A stretch of DNA of 11,773 nucleotides from JBFLVN01 sp040758475 (GTDB taxonomy: Bacteria > JAGRBM01). The stretch spans positions 1-11,773 of the forward strand of contig JBFLVN010000110.1 of the NCBI GenBank assembly GCA_040758475.1, given 5' to 3'. Positions 6,597-11,773 of the stretch are shown piece by piece. How positions within the stretch are numbered: position 1 is the first letter of the stretch; each line of letters starts with the position of its first letter. The position numbers and the translations under genes were made by a program. A model generated the notes under the pieces. The model was not told where the DNA came from. It searched no databases and saw nothing but the letters and a program-made list of their open reading frames with translations.

Positions 6597-7706
6597 GTGG
6601 GCTACCGGAACGCGAATAGGACGGACAAAGGGCGGCGCCTTGGCCTCTTGCTGGCGGCGCTGCTGCTCGCCGTTTTCCCTTCGGGTTGCCCGCTCGTCGT
6701 TTTGGGCCTCATGAGCGGCCCCATCGCCCTGGGGGGCGCCGTCACCGGCACGGCCCTCGGGGCCCGGACGGCCTACTACAACCTGCGGGATTTCTACGAC
6801 GCCGTCGCGGCCGACCAGAAGCGCACGCCCGAGCAGCGCGCGACGCTCGAAGCCCTCCGGCTCATCGACATCTACCGGACGAGCTACAAGACCCTCGACC
6901 GCACGGTGAGCGCCCACGGGTTTACGCCCGAGGAATTCGTCCTTCTCAAGCAGCTCGCCCGCCGCAACGGCCAGCGCGACCAGGAATTAAAGGAGAACCT
7001 CAACCTTCAGGGCCTGGACCTGGATGAGACGCTAAGGAACCTCCAGAAACGGCGCTGGGTGCAGCGCCGCCAGATCGAGCGGGCCGCCACGTTCGTCTTC
7101 TACGCGGCGACCGACGCGGGTCTTGCCGCCCTCGAAAACGCCCGCCCGCCGCTCGAACACATGCGCTTCGAGTACCTCCGGCGCCTCTCCCTCGACGACC
7201 GGCGCGATCTCACACGCCTTATCGCCAAGAGCGTGGGCGAAGAGGATTCCCCCGTGGCGGGAAGCACGGGCGGGGTGCTCGGGCTTTCCACCGAAGGGGA
7301 GGCCGAGTTCCTCCTGGCCAAGCACATCGTCGCCTCCCACTGGCTCGGGCAGAAGCTCCTGGCGGAACACGGCGTCACGGACATCGAGTTCCAGGTGATC
7401 TCCTCCCTGTGGCTCTCCGACCAGCTCGGGCCCCGGAGCCTCATCGGCCTCACGCAGCTCCGCCGGGAGGAGTTCGAGGCCCTCATCAACGCGCTCGTGA
7501 AGGAAGGGTACGTCCTCAAGGCCGAACAGGTTTCGGAGGAAGGGCCCTATCTCCTCCGGCCGGGCCCGCGCGCGGAAGAATTCCAGAAGAAGGCGCGTCC
7601 CCTCGTGGACGCCTCCCCGGCGCGGCTTTATCCCAAGCTCAATCCCGACGAGCGCACGCGACTCATCGAGCTGGTAGCCAAGATGAGCCGGGGGATCGTG
7701 GGCTGA
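6597..7706 (+). CDS. Predicted lipoprotein or membrane-anchored protein with two MarR-like winged-helix units
   Basis: I do not recognise a named family. GTG 6597 has AGGGGGAG about 6 nt upstream and gives 369 residues. The N-terminus is basic, then hydrophobic (14-27), ending in FPSGC, so Cys31 is a possible lipidation site, although Pro at lipobox -3 is poor. A second hydrophobic, glycine-rich segment follows (32-57), so a membrane hairpin anchor is the alternative. The rest looks like two tandem MarR-style folds. Unit 1 (about 85-213) has a lead helix, FTPEEFVLLKQLARR, a recognition-like helix DETLRNLQKRRWV, a wing ending in ATDAGLAAL, and LSLDDRRDLTRLIAKSV. Unit 2 (about 238-363) has VTDIEFQVISSLW, RREEFEALINALVKEGYV, LRPGPRAEEF and LNPDERTRLIELVAKM. 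Helix order and the closing L(S/N)xDxR element match MarR regulators. It lies between the cyclase and the FG-GAP gene, on the same strand. The fold is inferred by eye and the function is unknown. Confidence 0.6.
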   Translation: MGYRNANRTDKGRRLGLLLAALLLAVFPSGCPLVVLGLMSGPIALGGAVTGTALGARTAYYNLRDFYDAVAADQKRTPEQRATLEALRLIDIYRTSYKTLDRTVSAHGFTPEEFVLLKQLARRNGQRDQELKENLNLQGLDLDETLRNLQKRRWVQRRQIERAATFVFYAATDAGLAALENARPPLEHMRFEYLRRLSLDDRRDLTRLIAKSVGEEDSPVAGSTGGVLGLSTEGEAEFLLAKHIVASHWLGQKLLAEHGVTDIEFQVISSLWLSDQLGPRSLIGLTQLRREEFEALINALVKEGYVLKAEQVSEEGPYLLRPGPRAEEFQKKARPLVDASPARLYPKLNPDERTRLIELVAKMSRGIVG

Positions 7707-7782
7707 TTTCCCTGAACGCGGATAATCACTGGCTTCAAATGAAGAGCTCGGAATGACAAGACAGAAGAAGGGACGTCGGAAA

Positions 7783-9342
7783 ATGCGAAGATCGTTCTGG
7801 GCGAGTGGGTTGCTGGCGGGGGTTTTCCTGGCCCTGGCGGGGAGTTCCGCCGAAGCCAAAGGGAGGCTCCCCTTCCGGAGCTTTTCCCTTCCCGTGCGGG
7901 GGGTCGTCCGGAATTTCGTGACGGCCGATTTCGCCCGGGACGGCCTGCGGGACGTGGTGATCACCTACGTCGTCTTCGACGAGGCCCAGCGCAAGACGGA
8001 CCGCTTTTTCGCCTTCTACCCCCAGACGGCCGAGGGTTTTTCCAACGAACCCGCCCAGACGTGGGAAGTCCCCGCGGACGCCGTGGGCCTGGACGTGGGG
8101 AATTTCGACCTCACGACGCCGGGCCCGGAACTCGGCTACATCGCGAGCGGCGGCATCTTCTATTTCAAGTTCGACCAGGACCGTTTCATCACGGCCCCGA
8201 CCCGCCTGCTCACGGCGCCTACGGTTTTCAGGGCCCTCGACCCCCACAGCGTGGTGGCCATGCAGTTCGCCACGGACCTCTCGGGCGACGGCCAGGAAGA
8301 GATCATCGTGGCCGACTTCGGCCAGACCTATCTCTATGCCGTGCTCGGAGAGGGAGCCGAGAAATACTGGAGCCTCGTCAAAATCTTCCCGACGCCCCTC
8401 AGGGGCCGGGTGAGCACGTACTGGGAAAACGACGTCCTTCTCTCCCGGATCGAGCAGAGTTCGAGCCGCACGGAAATTCTCCTTCCTCAGGTGATGCAGG
8501 GGGATTTGGACGGCGACGGCCTTACCGACGTGCTCGCTCCCCGGGAAGGAACGCTCTTTGTCTACCGGCAGACGGCGCCGGGGGTTTTCGCGGATTTTCC
8601 GCTCCTCATCGATTTTGCCGTCTTCCCCCTGAGCCAGTTCATGCGCCACGGGTCCATTCCCGAGGTCACGCGTCTCTACCCCGCGGATTTCAACGGGGAC
8701 GGCCTGAGCGACGTGATCATCTCGCGCCTCCAGGTGAGCGATCTGGGGTCGGCCGAGCTCGTCGCCCGCTTCTATGTTTTCCTCAACAAAGGCGGGAAGT
8801 TCGGGGAGCGGCCTGACGAGGAATGGACTTCCGAGGGCGGATTCATCGAACAGCCCTTGCTCGCGGACTTCAACCAGGACGGCCGGGACGACATCGCCGT
8901 CCAGCGCTTCCCCTTCGGCGTGAGCGCCCTCCTGCGGTACAAGCTTTTCGAGAGCGCCAAGGTGGAGTACGAGCTCTATCTTTCCGATGCGAAGGGAAAG
9001 CACGATTTTGGGAACCCGAGCGAAGAGCGCCGGGTGACTTTCGACTTCGATCTCTCGAAGCAGAGCGCGAGCCTTCTCGTGGGTTTTTCCCTCTTCTGCG
9101 ATTTCGACGGCGACCGGAACCTGGACCTCCTCCAGGCCAAGGACCCCGACGGCTACACGATCCTCCTTTCGACGCCCAAGGAGTGGGCGGACGAAAAGGT
9201 GGAAGTGGAAATCCCTTCGAGTTTCTTTACGTTCCCGCAGGATTTGAACGGCGATGGGCGGGACGACATCCTGGTCCGCTACGCCAACCAGGGGGATTTG
9301 GACTCCCAAGTGCGGATTTTGCTCAGCGTTCCAAGCAAATAA
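7783..9342 (+). CDS. Secreted FG-GAP/VCBS-repeat beta-propeller protein
   Basis: FG-GAP/VCBS repeats build calcium-stabilised, integrin-like beta-propellers, usually extracellular or periplasmic and used for binding. ATG 7783 is preferred over in-frame ATG 7753, because AAGGGA lies 9 nt before it and it yields a compact signal peptide (MRRSFW, hydrophobic core, cleavage after SSAEA at about residue 25). Counted from there (519 aa), Asp-rich calcium loops recur: DFARDGLRDV (degenerate, about 49-58), DLSGDGQEEI (165), DLDGDGLTDV (241), DFNGDGLSDV (302), DFNQDGRDDI (362), DFDGDRNLDL (440) and DLNGDGRDDI (487). A further degenerate one may lie near 107. Seven or eight blades are therefore likely, filling the protein, with no enzyme domain attached. 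It follows the winged-helix protein gene by 76 nt and precedes the MaoC-like gene by 17 nt. The ligand is unknown. Confidence 0.9.
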   Translation: MRRSFWASGLLAGVFLALAGSSAEAKGRLPFRSFSLPVRGVVRNFVTADFARDGLRDVVITYVVFDEAQRKTDRFFAFYPQTAEGFSNEPAQTWEVPADAVGLDVGNFDLTTPGPELGYIASGGIFYFKFDQDRFITAPTRLLTAPTVFRALDPHSVVAMQFATDLSGDGQEEIIVADFGQTYLYAVLGEGAEKYWSLVKIFPTPLRGRVSTYWENDVLLSRIEQSSSRTEILLPQVMQGDLDGDGLTDVLAPREGTLFVYRQTAPGVFADFPLLIDFAVFPLSQFMRHGSIPEVTRLYPADFNGDGLSDVIISRLQVSDLGSAELVARFYVFLNKGGKFGERPDEEWTSEGGFIEQPLLADFNQDGRDDIAVQRFPFGVSALLRYKLFESAKVEYELYLSDAKGKHDFGNPSEERRVTFDFDLSKQSASLLVGFSLFCDFDGDRNLDLLQAKDPDGYTILLSTPKEWADEKVEVEIPSSFFTFPQDLNGDGRDDILVRYANQGDLDSQVRILLSVPSK

Positions 9343-9359
9343 CCGTCAAAGGACGAAAG

Positions 9360-9854
9360 ATGGCTGGCAGGTTTTTGGAAGAGTTCAAGGTGGGCGACGT
9401 CTACCGCCACTGGCCGGGCCGCACGGTGACGGAGGCGGACGACACGTGGTTTACGCTCCTCACCATGAACACCCATCCCCTCCACTTCGACGATTATTTC
9501 GCCTCCCACACCCAGCACAAGGAGCGCCTCGTCAACGGAACCCTCATCTTCAGTATCGTGGTGGGCATGAGCGTCAAGGACCTCTCGGAGAAGTGCATCG
9601 CGAACCTCGAGTACGAGACGGTCAAGCACCTGGGCCCCACCTTCCACGGCGATACGCTCTACGCCGAGAGCGAAGTCCTCGAAGTCACGCCCTCGGAAAA
9701 GAAGAACGACCGGGGCGTCGTCTACGTGGAGACCCGGGCCTGGAACCAGAAGAGCGAGCCCATCCTTTCCCTCCGGCGCCGCATCCTCGTCCCCCGCCGC
9801 CCGGCCGACTGGCAGGGGGACCCCTATCCCCCGAGTCCGTTCGGCAAGCGCTGA
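9360..9854 (+). CDS. MaoC-like (hotdog-fold) acyl-CoA dehydratase/hydratase, 3' end replaced
   Basis: MaoC-like hotdog enzymes hydrate or dehydrate acyl-CoA thioesters in the cytoplasm. ATG 9360, with AAAGGA about 6 nt upstream, gives 164 residues, the normal single-hotdog length. The N-terminal EFKVGDVYRHWPGRTVTEAD is followed by the active-site element MNTHPLHFDDYFA (36-48), in which Asn37 takes the place of the catalytic Asp of classical D-x4-H hydratases, His42 being kept. VNGTLIFSIVVGM (58-70) and the LGPTFHGDTLYAESEV (91-106) beta segment match relatives described as mesaconyl- or itaconyl-CoA-hydratase-like. The exact substrate cannot be read from the sequence. The last 23 codons are duplicated 897 nt downstream, beyond the MNT/HEPN pair, with a different terminus (GKR here, ERKGH there). 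The present tail may therefore not be the ancestral one. Confidence 0.85.
   Translation: MAGRFLEEFKVGDVYRHWPGRTVTEADDTWFTLLTMNTHPLHFDDYFASHTQHKERLVNGTLIFSIVVGMSVKDLSEKCIANLEYETVKHLGPTFHGDTLYAESEVLEVTPSEKKNDRGVVYVETRAWNQKSEPILSLRRRILVPRRPADWQGDPYPPSPFGKR
9776..9843 (+). repeat. Direct repeat, left copy (3' end of the MaoC-like gene)
   Basis: This 68-nt segment matches 10673-10740 at 66 of 68 positions, with the same orientation and reading phase. The mismatches are at 9806 (C, against G at 10703) and 9836 (T, against C at 10733). Both change only the third codon base (Ala GCC/GCG, Ser AGT/AGC). The repeat ends just before the divergent terminal codons. Confidence 0.95.
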
Positions 9855-9897
9855 CGTTGCGTTACCAGCGGGCGCTCTCTACTCTTCTCGTTGCAAG

Positions 9898-10239
9898 ATG
9901 ATTCGGGAGAGTGCCGTGACGAAACCAAGGGCCAAGGTACTGAAAGAAGCAGTACGGCGCGTCCTGGAAACCGCCCGCCCCAGCCGAATTATCCTTTTCG
10001 GTTCGGCGGCCACCGGCCGCATGAAGTCCGGCAGCGACATCGACCTCCTCGTCCTCGAGAAAAAGCCGGCCGACGTCCGCAAGGAAAGCGTCCGCATCGG
10101 GGACGCGCTTCGGGGCCTTGGCATTCCCTTCGACGTGATCGTCATGTCCGAAGACCGCTTCGAGGCGACCAAGGATCTCGTGGGCGGGATCGCCTACCCG
10201 GCGAGCCGGTATGGGAAAGTCCTCTACGCGGCGGCCTGA
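9898..10239 (+). CDS. MNT-type minimal nucleotidyltransferase (antitoxin-like partner of HEPN)
   Basis: Minimal nucleotidyltransferases of this type neutralise a neighbouring HEPN ribonuclease; in the characterised MntA/HepT pair by adding AMP to it. Counted from ATG 9898 (113 aa), the pol-beta core is complete. It has IILFGSAATGRMKSGSDIDL (31-50), with Gly35-Ser36 and metal-binding Asp47 and Asp49, and a third acidic residue, Asp79, in PFDVIV. GTG 9916 is an equally good or better start, because GGGAGA lies 5 nt before it while ATG 9898 has no clear ribosome site. Using it removes six residues and no motif. The 3' end overlaps the HEPN gene by 29 nt, implying coupled translation. Any promoter must lie in the 43-nt gap after the MaoC-like gene (weak TTGCGT-17-TACTCT at 9857-9885) or upstream of it. 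The family call is firm; AMPylation here is inferred. Confidence 0.88.
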   Translation: MIRESAVTKPRAKVLKEAVRRVLETARPSRIILFGSAATGRMKSGSDIDLLVLEKKPADVRKESVRIGDALRGLGIPFDVIVMSEDRFEATKDLVGGIAYPASRYGKVLYAAA

Positions 10240-10672
10240 GGAACTCCGCCGGGAACTCGTCCGGCAGTGGCTGGCGAGGGCGGAAGAGGATTTTGGCGTC
10301 GCTTGCCAGTTGATCGCCGACGACCATCCCTATCTGAATGCGGTCGCTTTTCATTGCCAGCAATCGGCGGAGAAATTCCTGAAAGCCGTACTGGTGGAGC
10401 GCCAGATTCCCTTTCCCAAGACGCACAACCTGGGGGAACTGCTCGATTTGATTTCGGGGGCGAATCCCAGGCTGTCGGCGAAACTGGGTGCTTGTACGGT
10501 TCTCAATCCCTACGCCATCCAGTACCGCTACCCGAGCGACGCCCCGGGGGTGAGCCTTCGGGAAGCCAAGGCCGCCTTGGAGACTGCCAAGGAAGTAAGA
10601 AAGGCCGTTAACGCCTCTCTCTCGGCGAAGGTCGATCGCATCCAGAGACGAAAGCGCCCCGCTCCCGGTTGA
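10211..10672 (+). CDS. HEPN-domain protein (toxin-like partner of MNT)
   Basis: HEPN proteins of these pairs are small helical dimers, many of them ribonuclease toxins. The 153 residues show the family layout: LVRQWLARAEEDFGVACQLI (16-35), AFHCQQSAEKFLKAVLV (46-62), KTHNLGELLDLI (70-81) and YAIQYRYPSD (101-110), then a long C-terminal helix (about 115-140) and a basic tail (QRRKRPAPG). The R-x4-6-H catalytic motif of RNase HEPNs is not visible. No His occurs after residue 72, so catalysis would need other residues or may be absent, as in some HEPN partners of minimal nucleotidyltransferases. ATG 10211 lies inside the MNT gene with no strong ribosome site, consistent with coupling. The stop TGA (10670-10672) directly abuts the right repeat. 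It is a toxin by association only. Confidence 0.85.
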   Translation: MGKSSTRRPEELRRELVRQWLARAEEDFGVACQLIADDHPYLNAVAFHCQQSAEKFLKAVLVERQIPFPKTHNLGELLDLISGANPRLSAKLGACTVLNPYAIQYRYPSDAPGVSLREAKAALETAKEVRKAVNASLSAKVDRIQRRKRPAPG

Positions 10673-10740
10673 GCGCCGCATCCTCGTCCCCCGCCGCCCG
10701 GCGGACTGGCAGGGGGACCCCTATCCCCCGAGCCCGTTCG
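10673..10740 (+). repeat. Direct repeat, right copy
   Basis: This is the partner of 9776-9843 (66/68 identical, offset 897 nt). Its left edge coincides exactly with the end of the HEPN stop codon; its right edge is where the two MaoC-like C-termini diverge. Confidence 0.95.
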
Positions 10741-10757
10741 AGCGGAAGGGGCACTAG
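10673..10757 (+). pseudogene. Orphaned 3' end of a MaoC-like gene
   Basis: From 10674 the same frame as the intact gene's tail encodes RRILVPRRPADWQGDPYPPS, then PF, then ERKGH and TAG at 10755-10757. There is no start codon or hotdog domain ahead, so it is a displaced gene fragment. The retained coding phase and purely synonymous differences from the upstream copy show it was recently part of a functional gene. It is either this gene's original terminus or one brought in with the cassette. Confidence 0.88.
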
Positions 10758-10886
10758 CCGCCCCCTCTTTCCCCTTCCCCCCTCCGGCCGGGGTGTGCTA
10801 GGACTTTTCGTCCCGGACATGCCCTTCCTGGGCTACTAACCTCTTGGAATCAGGGCAGCGCCGGGTGGAACCCGAAAGAGAGCGTG

Positions 10887-10908
10887 GGGTCACGGCCGGC
10901 CTTGACCC
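10887..10908. promoter_or_regulatory. 22-bp near-perfect palindrome in the gltB leader, candidate operator
   Basis: GGGTCA (10887-10892) and TGACCC (10903-10908) flank GGCCGGCC, all centred between 10897 and 10898. Only the pair 10893/10902 breaks the symmetry. The right half overlaps TTGACC (10902-10907), a possible -35, with TATGCT (10923-10928) as a -10 after a short 15-bp spacer. A dimeric regulator binding here could control gltB, which lies 117 nt downstream. An RNA hairpin is the alternative. The regulator is unknown. Confidence 0.45.
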
Positions 10909-10928
10909 ACTGCATCATGGGGTATGCT
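10902..10928 (+). promoter_or_regulatory. Possible promoter for gltB
   Basis: TTGACC (5/6 match to the -35 consensus) and TATGCT (4/6 to the -10) are 15 bp apart, shorter than the preferred 17. It would give a leader of about 90 nt before ATG 11025. The rest of 10758-11024 has pyrimidine-rich DNA near 10760-10785 and no recognisable riboswitch or terminator. Confidence 0.3.
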
Positions 10929-11024
10929 TTCCTGTTCCCGAGCGGGAAAGCGCGGGTGGTTTCCTCGCCCTTGTGTGGCGCCGAGACCGCGGCGCGAATC
11001 TGTCGGGTGAGGGCGCAAGGAGTC

Positions 11025-11773
11025 ATGAAAGAAGAGCTTTTCGATCCCGGGACGGGGCGTCCGCGGCCCCAAGGCCTCTACGATCCAGCCTCCGAAAAGG
11101 ACAGTTGCGGCGTCGGCTTCGTCGTCGACATCAAGGGCAAGAAGTCCCACCAGATCGTGAAGTGGGGCCTCGAAATCCTCGTGAACCTCGAGCACCGGGG
11201 GGCCTGCGGGTGCGAGGAGAACACGGGCGATGGCGCGGGGATGCTCTTGCAAGTCCCCCACGGGTTCCTCTCCCGGGAGTGCGCCCGTCTCAAGATCGAC
11301 CTCCCCGCGCCGGGCTCCTACGGCGTGGGAATGGTTTTCCTCCCCCGCGACAACAACGAACGAAACCACTGCGAGGCCATTCTGGAAGCGGCCATCCGCC
11401 AGGAGGGACAGGAAGTCCTGGGCTGGCGCGACGTTCCCGTAGACGACCGTGATCTTGGCGATACGGCCCGGCGGGCCGAGCCCCTCATCCGGCAGGTCTT
11501 CGTGGGCCGGGCCAAGGAATTAACCGATCCCCTCGCCTTCGAGCGCAAGCTCTACGTGATCCGCAAGGTGGCCGAAAAGCGCGTCCGCGAAGAGGCGCCG
11601 CGTCTCGGACTCCGGCAGGTTTCGTCCTTCTACATTTCGAGCCTCTCCTCCCAGACGATCGTCTACAAGGGGATGCTCACGGCGAGCCAGCTCCAGCATT
11701 TCTTTCCGGACCTGCTCGACGAATCCATGGAGAGCTGCCTCTCCCTCGTCCATTCCCGTTTTTCGACGAATAC
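11025..11773 (+). CDS. gltB: Glutamate synthase large subunit, N-terminal glutaminase part, incomplete at window edge
   Basis: GltB uses glutamine amide nitrogen to convert 2-oxoglutarate to glutamate, the second half of GS-GOGAT ammonium assimilation in the cytoplasm. From ATG 11025 the frame is open for 249 codons to the window end. The first 27 residues look like the propeptide removed to expose the catalytic N-terminal Cys, here Cys28 in DSCGVGFVVD. Other class II amidotransferase landmarks are LVNLEHRGACGCEENTGDGAG (57-77) and LVHSRFSTN near the end (242-249). Full-length GltB is about 1500 residues, so only the first part of the glutaminase domain is here. AAGGAG (11017-11022) precedes the start by just 2 nt, unusually close. 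In-frame GTG 11007 is possible but lacks a ribosome site. It is not clearly in the upstream operon: 267 nt and a candidate promoter separate it from the MaoC remnant. Confidence 0.95.
   Translation, partial: MKEELFDPGTGRPRPQGLYDPASEKDSCGVGFVVDIKGKKSHQIVKWGLEILVNLEHRGACGCEENTGDGAGMLLQVPHGFLSRECARLKIDLPAPGSYGVGMVFLPRDNNERNHCEAILEAAIRQEGQEVLGWRDVPVDDRDLGDTARRAEPLIRQVFVGRAKELTDPLAFERKLYVIRKVAEKRVREEAPRLGLRQVSSFYISSLSSQTIVYKGMLTASQLQHFFPDLLDESMESCLSLVHSRFSTN

Larger units (their letters stand above)
9844..10672 (+). mobile_element. MNT/HEPN cassette inserted in the 3' end of the MaoC-like gene
   Basis: The block runs from the base after the left repeat to the HEPN stop codon, and the right repeat begins at the very next base. 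It carries the last few codons and stop of the current MaoC-like gene, a 43-nt spacer and the two-gene toxin-antitoxin-like pair. It encodes no integrase or transposase. The geometry fits either site-specific integration regenerating a gene's 3' end, as genomic islands do, or recombination with a donor whose MaoC-like gene already had the cassette next to it. The boundaries are seen directly; the mechanism is inferred. Confidence 0.6.

Noticed and set aside
7735..9309. Long minus-strand open frame (524 codons) across the FG-GAP gene
   Set aside because: It is the mirror of a repeat-rich, high-GC gene. Its translation has no family motif, whereas the + strand has a signal peptide and calcium-loop repeats.
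10758..11024. Glutamine or other riboswitch ahead of gltB
   Set aside because: I found no conserved aptamer core; only the palindrome and a short GC hairpin are visible.

Overview
The window is a stretch of G+C-rich bacterial chromosome. For example, bases 4921-4980 are 38/60 G+C. It carries densely packed genes, mostly on the + strand. Predicted lipoprotein signal sequences, a lipid-linked sugar flippase and a lipid-anchored HtrA-type protease suggest a diderm bacterium. A deltaproteobacterial-like or uncultured high-GC lineage is a guess from protein style only; no rRNA or other taxonomic marker is present.

Layout. Bases 1-1430: an incomplete Nfu-type Fe-S scaffold gene (-) diverges from a PDZ-less trypsin-like (S1C) lipoprotein protease (+). 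The protease is followed by an 82-nt three-armed palindromic repeat. Bases 1454-2965: a polysaccharide flippase of the MATE/MOP superfamily. Bases 2975-4484: a minus-strand accessory pair, a DUF429 protein and a DUF3800 protein. Both are predicted RNase-H-like folds, and the DUF429 gene is strikingly AT-rich (19/60 G+C at 3121-3180), so this pair looks acquired. Bases 4839-9854: a + strand run that is probably one transcription unit. It encodes an FHA phosphopeptide-binding protein whose domain is split by an insert, a six-TM class III adenylate cyclase with all catalytic residues (overlapping it by 4 nt), an exported or membrane-anchored protein with two MarR-like winged-helix units, a secreted FG-GAP beta-propeller and a MaoC-like hydratase. 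Bases 9898-10672: a minimal nucleotidyltransferase/HEPN toxin-antitoxin-like pair. Bases 11025-end: the N-terminal glutaminase part of glutamate synthase (gltB), after a leader holding a 22-bp near-perfect palindrome.

How they may work together. FHA plus adenylate cyclase suggests a link from phosphoprotein signals to cAMP. The downstream membrane or secreted proteins could be part of the same envelope-sensing unit, but only gene order supports that.

Most notable findings. (1) The MNT/HEPN cassette is bracketed by a 68-bp direct repeat (66/68 identical) of the 3' end of the MaoC-like gene. The second copy begins at the base after the HEPN stop codon. It still reads in frame to its own stop, and both differences are synonymous. 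The cassette therefore replaced the gene's tail while leaving the displaced, or donor-derived, tail behind. (2) The predicted lipoprotein carries two MarR-like DNA-binding folds. (3) Two RNase-H-like families sit side by side in an AT-rich island. (4) A palindrome overlaps a possible -35 element before gltB.
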